Of a stretch of DNA of 64,000 nucleotides, positions 1-9,023 are shown in pieces. Numbering within the stretch: the first letter of the stretch is position 1; every line of letters begins with the position of its first letter. Origin of the DNA: Dongia_A sp039808885 (lineage in GTDB: Bacteria; Pseudomonadota; Alphaproteobacteria; Dongiales; Dongiaceae); assembly GCA_039808885.1 (NCBI GenBank), contig JBDHTX010000007.1, forward strand, positions 62,001 through 126,000, read 5' to 3'. The notes under the pieces are model-generated. The model did not search any database. It had not been told where the DNA came from and saw nothing but the letters and a program-made list of their open reading frames with translations. The position numbers and the translations under genes were made by a program.

Positions 1-907
1 GCGACGCCTTCATCGCCGGATTGGGATAGAGCCGGTCGAGCTCCTGGTCGATCTGGTTCTGCAGGTGGCGGGTATAGGTCGAGACCCAGACGGCACCCTT
101 GTTCCTCTCGGCCCAGAGACCCGCCGGCGCCAGATAGCCCAAGGTCTTGCCGACGCCGGTGCCGGCCTCGGCCAGCACCACGTTGGGCGCATCCTCCGCC
201 GGGCGCGGCGAGAAGGCGGGCGTCAAGGCTTCCGTGTAGTCGGCCTGCTGCGGGCGCTGCTCCGAATCCGGGCCGAGCAGTTGCGCGAGGCGCCGGCGCG
301 CCTCGGCGGGCTCCACCGCCAGATCGCTCGGCGCCGCCTCCGGGGCCTGCTCCTGCCATTCCGGCAGATCCTCCCAGACCGCGACGCTGGCCTGGGCCGA
401 GAGCTCGCCTCCGGCGGAAAGCGCCGCCACCGCCTCGGCGCCCCAGACCCAGCCGGCCTTGGCCATCGCCCGGGCCAGCGCGCCGATGCGCCGGCGCTTG
501 GCGGTCGTCGCCGCCAGCTCGCCCAGCAGCATGCGCGCCGCCTGGGCCAGCAGGCGGGCCTGCGCCGCGAGGTCGGTGTGGTCCGCCGCGACCGGCAGGC
601 CCAGCGCCTCGGCCAGGCCGCGCGGCGTCGGCAGGCAGAAGCTCGCCGGCCGCACGAAGGCGTAGAGCTCCAGGATGTCCGCGGCCGGCGCGCGCTGGCT
701 CTTCAGCCGCCGGAAGGTCGCCGGGGCGTGGCAGACGATGGGCATCTCGATGAGCGCGCGGCGCGCGGCCGTCGCCGGATCGAGCGCTTCCAGCCGCCCG
801 TCCGGATGCAGCCACGCGGCCTCGGCGAAGCCGGCGACCAGCACGGGGCGCTCGCCCCCTGATCGCTGGGCGGCTGTCTCCGCATCCACTGGCAGGAGGT
901 CCCGCAT
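1..907 (-). CDS. DinG-family ATP-dependent DNA helicase, N-terminal part (runs off window)
   Basis: Superfamily 2 helicase of the DinG/XPD type, expected to unwind DNA using ATP. About 302 codons are visible and the gene continues past base 1, so the Fe-S and C-terminal helicase domains are not seen. The start is an ATG (bases 905-907, minus strand). The N-terminal ~200 residues are a poorly conserved, nuclease-like or accessory region. The Walker A motif (AEAGTGVGKT) follows near residue 250, then a helicase Ia-like stretch (STYTRHLQNQ). Alphaproteobacterial DinG proteins carry such an extended N-terminus (family knowledge). The gene stands alone here, with an AT-rich divergent region upstream. 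Confidence 0.82.
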   Translation of the reverse strand, partial: MRDLLPVDAETAAQRSGGERPVLVAGFAEAAWLHPDGRLEALDPATAARRALIEMPIVCHAPATFRRLKSQRAPAADILELYAFVRPASFCLPTPRGLAEALGLPVAADHTDLAAQARLLAQAARMLLGELAATTAKRRRIGALARAMAKAGWVWGAEAVAALSAGGELSAQASVAVWEDLPEWQEQAPEAAPSDLAVEPAEARRRLAQLLGPDSEQRPQQADYTEALTPAFSPRPAEDAPNVVLAEAGTGVGKTLGYLAPAGLWAERNKGAVWVSTYTRHLQNQIDQELDRLYPNPAMKAS

Positions 908-1060
908 CGATGTTCCCGACTTGTTCGTGCCCGGCGGTTATGGAGCAGACCGGCGGGCCGCGCAATGCGCTTCGGTTCGGCCGCATGCGGCGTGTATTCA
1001 CCGCGAAAAAGCCGCGAATGCGCCACAAGTATTTATCAAGTAATCCGAAAGTTTTACAAT

Positions 1061-1073
1061 AATACTAAGTATT
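1061..1073. promoter_or_regulatory. AT-rich perfect palindrome in divergent promoter region
   Basis: AATACT-A-AGTATT is a perfect 6-bp inverted repeat. It sits in the unusually AT-rich stretch of about 100 bases (1015-1120) between the helicase gene and the small membrane protein gene. A TTGATT box starts at 1072 just downstream. It may be an operator or part of a promoter. No regulator can be assigned. Confidence 0.3.
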
Positions 1074-1124
1074 GATTTCAAACTATACTTGGCTGTATTG
1101 TAGCTTTGTTTACCAGAACATCGA

Positions 1125-1325
1125 GTGACCACCATGAGCATGATGTTGATCTACGGCGTCCTGCAGATCCTGACCGGCCTGGCGGCTTGCGCCTGGGGCA
1201 CGCAGCTGATGACGCAGACGGCGCAGTTCCCCGGCAACGTGCGCATCCGCGCCGGGTCCGTCATCTCGTTCCTCGGCAGCATCTGCTTCACCTTCGGCGG
1301 CCTGACCGTCATCATGTCGCTGTAG
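1125..1325 (+). CDS. Small two-helix membrane protein, unknown function
   Basis: A 66-residue product with two hydrophobic segments: about residues 6-24 (LIYGVLQILTGLAACAWG) and 44-64 (VISFLGSICFTFGGLTVIM). A short polar loop joins them. The first codon could be GTG at 1125, ATG at 1134 or ATG at 1140. I keep the longest. The AT-rich upstream region supports a promoter. I do not recognise a family. It could be a small inner-membrane protein or a chance reading frame, although the helix-loop-helix pattern and clean stop favour a gene. Confidence 0.55.
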   Translation: MTTMSMMLIYGVLQILTGLAACAWGTQLMTQTAQFPGNVRIRAGSVISFLGSICFTFGGLTVIMSL

Positions 1326-1438
1326 GCGCCGCGGCCGGAATCGGCCGCGACGGCTGTGCCGGAACGGATTTTCACGAAGCGACGACACGAGGTGTCGCGC
1401 GGGATCAGCCGCGCGACGTGTTCAGTGCTGCATAGGAA

Positions 1439-3184
1439 TCAGGAAGCGGCGGCCGGCTGGATGCGTTCGCCGACGCGCCAGTGGCGCTGGAAATCCGGCC
1501 GGCCGAAATAGTAGCCCTGCAGGAAGTCGACGCCGGCCTTCACCAGGAAGGCGGCATCCTCCGCGTTCTCGACGAACTCGGCGCAAGTCTTGAGGCCGAA
1601 GGTCTCGGCCAGCCCCATCAGGTTGCGGATGAAGAGCTGGTTGTCGACGTTGACCGCGAGGTCGCGGACAAAGGAGCCGTCGATCTTGACCATGTCGACG
1701 GTGAGCGCCTTGAGGTGGCGGAACGAGGTGAAGCCGGCGCCGAAATCGTCGATCGCCACCTTGCAGCCCAGATCGCGCACCGCGTTGACGAAGCGCGCGG
1801 TCTCCTCGATGTCGTGCAGGGCCGCGGTCTCGGTGATCTCCACCACCAGGCGGGGCGCCACTTCCGGCGTCGCCTTGATGGCTGAATTCAGCGCCCGCAG
1901 CCAGGCCTGGTCGGTCGCGGTCAGGCCGGAGATGTTCATGGAAAGCTGCAGCGCCGGATCCGCGCGCAGGTCGGCGACGGCCATGTCGAGCACGTGGCGG
2001 TCCATGAAGCGGGTCATGCCCAGCTCCTCCACCACGGGAATGAACTCGGCCGCCGACATGATCTTGCCCTGCTCGTCCCTGAGCCGCAGCAGGCACTCGT
2101 ATTTGATCACCTCGAAGCTGTCGGCCTTGACGATCGGCTGGTAGACGAAGACCAGGCGGTCCTCGCGCACCGCGCGCTGCACCTCGGCCGCCACCACCAT
2201 GTGCCGGCGGTGCTGCAGGCTCTGCTGCTCCGACGGCCTGTGCACCTGCCAGCAGGAGCGCCCGGCGAGCTTGGCGGCGTTCAGCGCCGTCTCCGCCCGC
2301 GCGATCACGTCATAGGCGGTGGAGGTGAAATGCGGGAACATGACACAGCCGATCGAGACGGTGACCGGCACCGACTGGCCGTCGACGTCGATCGGCTTGT
2401 CGCGCATCACCTCGATGATGCGGTCCATGGCGGCGGCGATGGCGTCTTCCGGGCATTGCGTCAGCACGATGCCGAAGCGGTCGCCGGACAGGCGGCCGAT
2501 CACATCGCTCGCGCGCATGAAGCGGTCCAGGCGCTGGCCCACCGTGACCAGCACCGCGTCGCCCACCTCGTAGCCATAGGCGCTGTTGATCAGCGCCAGC
2601 TTGTCGACGCCGATCACCAGGAAGGCGCCGGAAATGGAGAAGCGGCGGGCGAAGCTCATCGCCTGCTCGAGCTCCTGGCGGAGGCGCGACTTGTTGAAGT
2701 GGCCGGTGAGGTCGTCGTAGTTGGCGGCGCGCTCCAGCCGCGCCTCGGTCTGCTTGCGCTGGGTGATGATGCGCAGCGTCCCCGCCATGGTCTTGGGCAC
2801 GCCGGCGCCGCCCATCTGGGCAAGGCCGCGGTCATGCACCCACACCACCTGGCCATGGCCGGTGCGCAGGCGGTATTCGCAGTCGTACTGCTTGCCGAGC
2901 GCGAAATGGTCGGAGAGCGCCTTCAGGCGGCGCGGCAGGTCTTCCGGGTGGATGCGGTCGTTGAGCGCGTGGCCGCTGGCCAGGACTTCCAGCGGCACAT
3001 CGATCAGCATCTCTGACAGATTGCCGGCCCAGGTCAGCCGATCGGTGGCGACGTCCCAGAAATAGGCGACATCCCCCGCCGAGACGAGGGCCGCCTCGAT
3101 CCATTCCGGGGGCGCGTGCGGGGCGGGCTCCGGTGCCGTTTTCTTGCTTTCGGGGTCGCCCATCGGACCGCTCACGGCACCCAA
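1439..3184 (-). CDS. PAS-GGDEF-EAL protein, probable cyclic-di-GMP phosphodiesterase
   Basis: Cytoplasmic 581-residue signalling protein, with no membrane segment seen. Order: PAS domain (about 25-155, ending in the PAC-like RIITQRKQTE), GGDEF domain (about 160-320), EAL domain (about 325-575). The GGDEF active-site loop reads SGDRF, so cyclase activity is doubtful. The EAL domain begins with YECLLR in place of the usual E-A-L but keeps the metal and catalytic residues: NISG, EITET, DDFGAGF, KIDGSFV, AEFVEN and QGYYFGRP. It should therefore hydrolyse c-di-GMP, possibly with the dead GGDEF acting as a GTP-sensing module (family knowledge). An alternative start lies seven codons downstream. No neighbouring regulator shows what it controls. 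Confidence 0.88.
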   Translation of the reverse strand: MGAVSGPMGDPESKKTAPEPAPHAPPEWIEAALVSAGDVAYFWDVATDRLTWAGNLSEMLIDVPLEVLASGHALNDRIHPEDLPRRLKALSDHFALGKQYDCEYRLRTGHGQVVWVHDRGLAQMGGAGVPKTMAGTLRIITQRKQTEARLERAANYDDLTGHFNKSRLRQELEQAMSFARRFSISGAFLVIGVDKLALINSAYGYEVGDAVLVTVGQRLDRFMRASDVIGRLSGDRFGIVLTQCPEDAIAAAMDRIIEVMRDKPIDVDGQSVPVTVSIGCVMFPHFTSTAYDVIARAETALNAAKLAGRSCWQVHRPSEQQSLQHRRHMVVAAEVQRAVREDRLVFVYQPIVKADSFEVIKYECLLRLRDEQGKIMSAAEFIPVVEELGMTRFMDRHVLDMAVADLRADPALQLSMNISGLTATDQAWLRALNSAIKATPEVAPRLVVEITETAALHDIEETARFVNAVRDLGCKVAIDDFGAGFTSFRHLKALTVDMVKIDGSFVRDLAVNVDNQLFIRNLMGLAETFGLKTCAEFVENAEDAAFLVKAGVDFLQGYYFGRPDFQRHWRVGERIQPAAAS

Positions 3185-3518
3185 GGTGTGTAAAATAAGG
3201 GGAATATTTTGCGTCTCTCCGAAGGTAGGCGGCGGCCCTTAATAAAGTCTGAATCAGGCCTCATAAGGAGCGCTGGGGGCATGGTTAATTATCTGTAAAG
3301 ATTGAATTATTTTGCCGTCATCGCGATTTCGTGGCTTGTAACTTAGCGGGAATTGTCTAAAATTCTATCTATCGTCCTGGCGGGCAGATTTCAAAGCAAT
3401 GCCCGCCGCTGCGCGGGACGAGGATCGGCGGCATGCCGGCGGCCGGAACATCTGCCGGCAGGCGGCGATTTCCTGATCCAGTTGGCCCCTTTTGGCTGCC
3501 GTCACGCTCAAGGACCTG
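3185..3518. other. Intergenic region between divergent genes
   Basis: About 330 bases separate the starts of the divergent GGDEF-EAL gene and the next hypothetical gene. Part of it (3230-3370) is clearly more AT-rich than the surroundings and probably holds both promoters. I see no repeat, RNA gene or strong hairpin in it. Confidence 0.4.
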
Positions 3519-4055
3519 ATGCAAGACATCCCGCGCGCAATCCTGCTGCCCCCGCCAAGCCCGCCGCCCAACCGGAACGGCGCGCGCACCGCCACGGCAG
3601 CGGACCAGGCCCTGCCCGACGAGGTCGGACGCGGCACGCGGACCGGCAGCGCGGCGCCGGCCGGATTCCTCACCTTGGTGGAGACGACGCCCGAGGACCG
3701 GGTCGAGTTCACCGGCGATTTCCGCGGCAAGCAGTTCCGCTTCCGGCCCTACAACAATCGCGGCGGCGCCGAGCGCACGACCGCCGACAACACCATCGAG
3801 CGCCCCGCCGCGGATGCCGGCGAGGCCGATTCCGCCGCCGATCCGAATGTCGCGGCGGACGTGCTGGACGGCTACGGCGCCGGCGCCAACAGCCGCAACT
3901 CGACCGCCTTCCTCGCCACCTTCATCGCGCAGGAGCGCCTGTCGGACGGGCTCTACAATCCGCAATATGCCGAGGCCTCCGACGCCTATCGCCGCGCCGG
4001 CGGGTCGCCGCCGACCGGCGAGAACCAGCGGCCGCTGGTGAGCTTCGCCGCCTGA
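3519..4055 (+). CDS. Hypothetical protein, proline- and alanine-rich N-terminus
   Basis: A 178-residue product with no domain I recognise. I chose the ATG at 3519 because AAGGA sits four bases upstream. A TTG start at 3492 would add nine residues. The first 60 residues are low complexity (PPPSPPPNRN). The middle (about 60-95, LTLVETTPEDRVEF and FRFRPYNNRGG) looks more structured, and the C-terminal 60 residues are polar and tyrosine-bearing. There is no signal peptide or membrane helix. It ends 31 bases before the convergent phosphoglycerol transferase-like gene. Confidence 0.6.
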   Translation: MQDIPRAILLPPPSPPPNRNGARTATAADQALPDEVGRGTRTGSAAPAGFLTLVETTPEDRVEFTGDFRGKQFRFRPYNNRGGAERTTADNTIERPAADAGEADSAADPNVAADVLDGYGAGANSRNSTAFLATFIAQERLSDGLYNPQYAEASDAYRRAGGSPPTGENQRPLVSFAA

Positions 4056-4086
4056 GCGCGCGCGAAATTCCCGCGCGCGCATTTCC

Positions 4087-6012
4087 TCAGGGCTTGAGCG
4101 CCTGCTGCTGGGCCGGGCCGGGCGAAACCGCGAGCGCCGGCCCCCGCAGCAGCTTCAGCGCGTGCTGCTTGCCGGCGAACAGGTCCTGGTCGATCAGCTG
4201 GGTGTCGGCGAGCCAGGCCTGGGCCGCGCGGCAGAGATCCGACTGCCCCTCGTCCTTGCACAATTCGGCGGGCGCGCTGCCGTCATAGGCCATCGTGACG
4301 CCGGGCAGCGGCCGCGGCACCGTCGTTGCCGGAATGGCGGCGAGGTCGAAGATCGTCGCCCGATCGTCGCCCAGCAGGCGCAGCACCAGCGACGGCAGGC
4401 GGTACATCGGGATGCGGCCCAGGTTGAGCGGGCCGTTGCGGCCGTCGATCACCAGGAGCGGCGTGCCGGCGGAGAAATCGTACTGCTCCTTGGTGAAGGC
4501 GCCGAAATTGTCCGGCAGCAGGCCGGATTCGACATAGCCGGCGAAATTGCGCCCCAGCATCGGCAGGTGATCGCCGAACAGGACGATGACGGAATCCGGG
4601 TCGTCGCGGCGCAGGGTCTCGATCGCATCCATCATCTGCCGCGTCTTGTAGTGCAGCATGTTGGCGTAGTCGCCGACTTCCTTGACCTGCGACCTGGTCC
4701 CGATCACCGCCGGCCGCTGGTCGCCGGCATCGTACATCCAATGGCCGTCGATGGTGACGATGTAATCGAAGACCGGGCGGTCATCGCCAGTCGCCTTTGC
4801 CGTGGCGGCGAGCTTGTCGCGCACCTGGGCGTGCAGCGAGCGGTCGGCCAGGAACGGTCCGTTGCTGTCGCTGAGGTCGAGGTCATCGGCCGCCCAGAAG
4901 GTCTCGAAGCCGAGATGCTCGTAGGCGGTGTAGCGGTTCCAGAAGCCGGGCACGTTGGGATGCGAGGCGACGGTGCGGAAGCCGGCCTCGCGCAGCAGGC
5001 GCGGCAGGCAGGGCACGTCGCGCAGCAGGCCGTATTCGAACTTGACCGCGATCTGGTTGACCGGGAAGCCGCACAGCACCTCGAATTCGGCATTGGCGGT
5101 CTGGCCGCCGAAGGCGGGGCTCAGGCCCCGCGTCTCGCCCGACTGGCCCCACAGGGCGCGGAAACGCGGGTCGATCGGGTCCTCGCTGTAGCCGGCGCCG
5201 GCGAGCGGCATGGGGTCCCAGAAGCTCTCCTCCAGGATGATGTGCAGGTTGCGGCGATGGCCGCCGGCATAGAGCCTGGCCGGGAGGTCGGCCAGCGGAT
5301 CGGCGGCGGCCACGGCGGCGCGGCGGGCGATCGCGGCGGCGACCTCCGCCTGGCTCGGGGGGTCGCGGCGCTCGGCCAGGGCGCGGAGCGATTCCTGGGC
5401 CAGATGCATGGCCCCGCCGCGCCAGATGAAGTTCTCGCGCTGGTCCCAGGGGGTATTGCCGAAGAAACCGTCCAGGCTGTTGCTGAGCGGCGAGGCGTCG
5501 CTCGCCGCCCCCAGCGGCAGGGCGATCAGCAGCGCCCAGCCGGCCTGGGCCGGCCTGGCGCGGAATTTCAGATTGAAGGCGAACAGCGCCACCAGCAGGG
5601 CCAGCGGCAGCGCCACGGCGACCCAGCCGAGCGGCCCCAGGATGCGGATGAGGGCCGAGAGGTTGTGCACGTCCTCCGGCATGATCGGCCGGCCCAGCAT
5701 CGATATCTTCAGCGCGCTGGCGACATAGAAGACGGCGAAATAGAGCCCCTGCAGCAGCAGGAACGGCCACAGCCGGCGCGAGATCCAGAACACCAGCAGC
5801 GCCAGCGCCAGGTTGAGGCCGAAATCGTAGGGCACCCGCGATTCGACGATCTTGATGCCGAAGGCGGCCCAGCACAGGAAATAGGCGAGGGCGTAGAAGA
5901 TCGCGGTCGAGGCCACCGGCACCAGCAGGTTGCGCATCGCCCCGCCGCGGCCAAGGTCGGCCCGAAGCCGGCGGCGCCAGCCGCCGCGCTGCAAGAAAAG
6001 TCGTGTCGCCAT
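4087..6012 (-). CDS. LTA synthase-like sulfatase-fold phosphoglycerol transferase
   Basis: Membrane-anchored enzyme of the alkaline phosphatase superfamily, 641 residues. A basic N-terminus and about five hydrophobic helices (residues 27-190) precede a periplasmic sulfatase-like domain. Visible active-site elements are ILEESFWDP, GGQTANAEFEVL (with the presumed nucleophilic threonine), DGHWMY and the metal-binding FGDHLP. This is the pattern of lipoteichoic acid synthase and of OpgB/MdoB, which transfers phosphoglycerol to osmoregulated glucans (family knowledge). In a Gram-negative an OpgB-like or phosphoethanolamine/phosphoglycerol transfer role is most likely. ATG 6012 has a GGAG upstream. 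An internal ATG at 5937 lies just before the first helix and is also possible. Confidence 0.82.
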   Translation of the reverse strand: MATRLFLQRGGWRRRLRADLGRGGAMRNLLVPVASTAIFYALAYFLCWAAFGIKIVESRVPYDFGLNLALALLVFWISRRLWPFLLLQGLYFAVFYVASALKISMLGRPIMPEDVHNLSALIRILGPLGWVAVALPLALLVALFAFNLKFRARPAQAGWALLIALPLGAASDASPLSNSLDGFFGNTPWDQRENFIWRGGAMHLAQESLRALAERRDPPSQAEVAAAIARRAAVAAADPLADLPARLYAGGHRRNLHIILEESFWDPMPLAGAGYSEDPIDPRFRALWGQSGETRGLSPAFGGQTANAEFEVLCGFPVNQIAVKFEYGLLRDVPCLPRLLREAGFRTVASHPNVPGFWNRYTAYEHLGFETFWAADDLDLSDSNGPFLADRSLHAQVRDKLAATAKATGDDRPVFDYIVTIDGHWMYDAGDQRPAVIGTRSQVKEVGDYANMLHYKTRQMMDAIETLRRDDPDSVIVLFGDHLPMLGRNFAGYVESGLLPDNFGAFTKEQYDFSAGTPLLVIDGRNGPLNLGRIPMYRLPSLVLRLLGDDRATIFDLAAIPATTVPRPLPGVTMAYDGSAPAELCKDEGQSDLCRAAQAWLADTQLIDQDLFAGKQHALKLLRGPALAVSPGPAQQQALKP

Positions 6013-6260
6013 GAAATCTGGGCTCCGCCGCCCGCACGATCCGGTTGTGGCCCGGGATAAGTCCCGAAAATTTCACCGGAATATGTCGACACCGTCATCG
6101 AATCGCAACAAACAACCGCGTGACGAGGCGGTGAGTTCCCCGCGCCGGCCGCGCCGCCGTTGCCTCGCGCGACAAGCCCGCGGTTGCGCCGGCCGGACAG
6201 GAATTCAAGGCCATTTCGTCTGCGGCCGGGGCCAATCGCCTTGTTAAGTCTGGACAAATT

Positions 6261-6272
6261 GACCGATCGGTC
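6261..6272. promoter_or_regulatory. Perfect 12-bp palindrome upstream of importer operon
   Basis: GACCGATCGGTC is self-complementary over 12 bases and starts 56 bases before the start codon of the peptide-binding protein. TTGACC (6259-6264) overlaps its left arm and could be a -35 box, but no good -10 is seen at the right distance. The symmetry suggests a repressor operator, for example TetR-type. No such regulator gene is adjacent. Confidence 0.45.
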
Positions 6273-6316
6273 GGACAGTCGCTTCCGTAATAAATCAGAA
6301 ACTGAGGAGGCACCTC

Positions 6317-7885
6317 ATGAAACCGTTCCTGCGATCGACCCTCATGTCATCCATGGCGGCGATCGCCCTCTTGGGAATGGCCAGCATGGCCCAGGCGGAA
6401 ACGCCCAAGGACACGCTGGTCATGGCCTATGTGATCGACGACATGATCTCCCTCGACCCGGCGGAGATCTACGAGTTCACCTCGTCGGAATACATGGCCA
6501 ACACCTATGACCGCCTGGTCGTCATCAACCCGGACAAGCCCTCGGAGCTGAAGCTGCAGCTGGCCGACAGCTGGTCGGTGAGCGACGACGGCAAGACCTT
6601 CACCTTCAAGCTGAAGCCGGGCCTGAAATTCCACTCGGGCAACGACATCACCGCCGAGGACGTCGAGTTCTCGATGGAGCGCTTCGTGAAGCTGGACCTC
6701 AACCCGGCCTTCATCATGAACCAGTTCGGCCTGAAGAAGGAAAACGTGGACGACATGGTCCGCGTGGTCGATCCGCTCACCGTGCAGGTCGAGCTGGACG
6801 CCGCCTATGCGCCGAGCTTCTTCCTCAACTGCCTCAGCTACACCAGCGTCGTGATCGACAAGAAGCTGGCGATGGAGCACGAGGCGAACGGCGATTTCGG
6901 CCATGAGTGGATGAAGACCAACGAAGCCGGCTCCGGCCCCTTCATGCTGAAGAGCTGGAAGCCGAACGAATCGGTCGTGCTCGAGACCAATCAGAGCTAT
7001 TGGGACGGCGTGCCGAAGATCAAGCGCGTGCTGATCAAGAACGTCACCGAAAGCGCCACCCAGCAGCTGCTGCTGCAGAAGGGCGACATCGACATCGCCC
7101 GCAACCTGACCGGCGACCAGCTGAAGGCGGTGAAGAGCGACCCGAACATCAAGTTCCAGTCGTATCCGAAGGCGACGCTCTGGTACATGGGCCTCAACAC
7201 CAAGAACAAGTTCCTGGGCAACAAGGACGCCCGCCAGGCGATGAAATACCTGGTGGACTACAAGGGCCTGCAGGACACCATGTTCAACGGCACCGGCGTG
7301 ATCCACCAGACCTTCCTGCCGGACGGCCAGCTGGGCGCCGACAACGAGACGCCGTTCACCCTCGATGTCGCCAAGGCGAAGGAACTGCTGGCCAAGGCCG
7401 GCTTCCCGAACGGCTTCGACGTGACGATGGATGTGAGCAACCGCACCGAATCGCGCGAACTCTCGGCCTCGCTGCAGAACACCATGGCGATGGCCGGCGT
7501 CCACCTGATCATCAAGGTCAACGACAACAAGACGACGCTGACCAAGTATCGCGCCAGCGAGCATGACATCTATCTCGGCCAGTGGGGTTCGGACTACCAG
7601 GACCCGCACAGCAACGCCGACGGCTATCTGAACGCGCCGCTCGCCAAGCGCAACGTGTGGCAATCGCCGGAGCGCGAGGCCGCCGTTCTCGCGGCGCGCG
7701 ACGAGAAGGACGGTGCGAAGCGGGCCCAGATGTACATGGACCTGCAGAAGATGGCCCTGGAGGAGAGCCCCTTCGTCATTCTCTTCCAGCAGGTGGAGAC
7801 CATCGCGGTCAGGAAGAACGTCGACGGCTTCATCGTCGGCCCGACCTTCGACCTCGACCTCTACAAGAACGTCGTGAAGAACTGA
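6317..7885 (+). CDS. ABC transporter substrate-binding protein, family 5 (peptide/opine type)
   Basis: Periplasmic solute receptor of the DppA/OppA family, 522 residues, a normal length for this family. A Sec signal peptide is evident, with cleavage after MAQA (residue 27). The mature protein shows the family pattern LDPAEIYEFTSSEYMANTYD near the N-terminus. GAGGAGG-like bases (AGGAGG, 6306-6311) lie six bases before the ATG, a strong ribosome site fitting high expression. It heads the operon of two permeases and two ATPases. A two-tier hairpin follows the stop codon and may protect this cistron. The ligand may be a peptide, opine or related compound and cannot be told from sequence. Confidence 0.92.
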   Translation: MKPFLRSTLMSSMAAIALLGMASMAQAETPKDTLVMAYVIDDMISLDPAEIYEFTSSEYMANTYDRLVVINPDKPSELKLQLADSWSVSDDGKTFTFKLKPGLKFHSGNDITAEDVEFSMERFVKLDLNPAFIMNQFGLKKENVDDMVRVVDPLTVQVELDAAYAPSFFLNCLSYTSVVIDKKLAMEHEANGDFGHEWMKTNEAGSGPFMLKSWKPNESVVLETNQSYWDGVPKIKRVLIKNVTESATQQLLLQKGDIDIARNLTGDQLKAVKSDPNIKFQSYPKATLWYMGLNTKNKFLGNKDARQAMKYLVDYKGLQDTMFNGTGVIHQTFLPDGQLGADNETPFTLDVAKAKELLAKAGFPNGFDVTMDVSNRTESRELSASLQNTMAMAGVHLIIKVNDNKTTLTKYRASEHDIYLGQWGSDYQDPHSNADGYLNAPLAKRNVWQSPEREAAVLAARDEKDGAKRAQMYMDLQKMALEESPFVILFQQVETIAVRKNVDGFIVGPTFDLDLYKNVVKN

Positions 7886-7896
7886 GCTGACAGGAC

Positions 7897-7954
7897 GCCG
7901 CCGGCCGGACCCGCTCCCCCATTCTGCGCTGGGGAGCAGGCCCGTGCCGGCGGC
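7897..7954 (+). terminator. Two-tier stem-loop after the binding-protein gene (mRNA stabiliser or attenuator)
   Basis: An outer stem of nine pairs (GCCGCCGGC at 7897-7905 with GCCGGCGGC at 7946-7954) encloses an inner stem of seven pairs (GCTCCCC at 7913-7919 with GGGGAGC at 7931-7937). No T-tract follows, so full termination is unlikely. Structures at this place in binding-protein operons commonly raise the receptor-to-permease ratio (established for maltose-type operons). Its use here is inferred. Confidence 0.55.
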
Positions 7955-7969
7955 GCTGCTTCGCCAGAC

Positions 7970-8971
7970 ATGAAGTCCGTCCTCCGCGTCGCCGTTTCGA
8001 TCGCGACAACCCTGCTGGGGCTGCTGGTGGTGACTTTCGTCATCAGCCGCCTGCTGCCGGCCGACCCGGTGCTGGCGGTGGTCGGCGACCACGCCTCCGA
8101 ATCCACCATCGAGGCGGCGCGCATCCGCCTCGGCCTCGACAAGCCGATCCTGGTGCAGTTCTGGATCTACCTCACCGACGTGCTGCGCGGCGATCTCGGC
8201 AATTCGATCCGCACCAACCTGCCGATCAGCCAGGAGCTGGCGCGGGTGTTCCCCGCGACCCTCGAGCTGGCGACGCTCGGCACCATCATCGGCGTCATCA
8301 TCGGCATCCCGCTCGGCGTCTGGGCGGCGGTCCGCAAGGACACCCTCATCGATCACGTGGTCCGCTTCGTCGGCCTGATCGGCTATTCGGTGCCGATCTT
8401 CTGGCTCGGCCTGATGGGCCTGCTGATCCTCTATTTCAAGCTCGACTGGCTGCCCGGACCGGGGCGCCTCGATTTCGGCTATGAGGACCTGGTGACGCCG
8501 GTCACCGGCCTGATGACCGTCGACACCCTCATCGCCGGCGACATGGAGATGTTCCGGAACGCGCTCGGCCACATCATCATGCCGGCCTCGCTGCTCGGCT
8601 ATTTCTCGCTCGCCTATATCAGCCGCATGACCCGCTCGCTGATGCTGGGCCAGCTGCGCCAGGAATACATCCTGACCGCGCGGGTCAAGGGCGTCAGCGA
8701 GACGCGGGTGATCTGGCGCCACGCCATGCGCAACATCCTGGTGCCGCTGCTGACCGTCATCGCCCTCTCCTACGGCAACCTGCTGGAGGGCTCGGTGCTG
8801 ACCGAGACGGTCTTCGCCTGGCGCGGCCTCGGCCTCTACATCACCGATTCGATCTTCGGCCAGGACATGCCCGCGGTGCTCGGCGGCACCATCGTGGTGG
8901 GCGCCATCTTCATCATCATCAACATGCTGACCGACGTCGCCTACCGCGTGCTCGACCCGAGGGCGAAGTGA
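7970..8971 (+). CDS. ABC transporter permease, DppB/OppB type
   Basis: Inner-membrane permease of 333 residues with six hydrophobic helices. An N-terminal helix (about 10-30) is followed by the typical periplasmic region GLDKPILVQFWIYLTDVLRG. Near residue 245 lies the EAA-loop region (ARVKGVSETRVIWRHAMRN) that contacts the ATPases. The C-terminus ends in YRVLDPRAK, typical of DppB. It is the second gene of the importer operon, 84 bases after the binding-protein gene, with a hairpin between them. Confidence 0.92.
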   Translation: MKSVLRVAVSIATTLLGLLVVTFVISRLLPADPVLAVVGDHASESTIEAARIRLGLDKPILVQFWIYLTDVLRGDLGNSIRTNLPISQELARVFPATLELATLGTIIGVIIGIPLGVWAAVRKDTLIDHVVRFVGLIGYSVPIFWLGLMGLLILYFKLDWLPGPGRLDFGYEDLVTPVTGLMTVDTLIAGDMEMFRNALGHIIMPASLLGYFSLAYISRMTRSLMLGQLRQEYILTARVKGVSETRVIWRHAMRNILVPLLTVIALSYGNLLEGSVLTETVFAWRGLGLYITDSIFGQDMPAVLGGTIVVGAIFIIINMLTDVAYRVLDPRAK

Positions 8972-9023
8972 TGATGGACGTGATGCAAGAGAGGATAGAA
9001 GGGGCAACTCGACTCGCTCTGCT

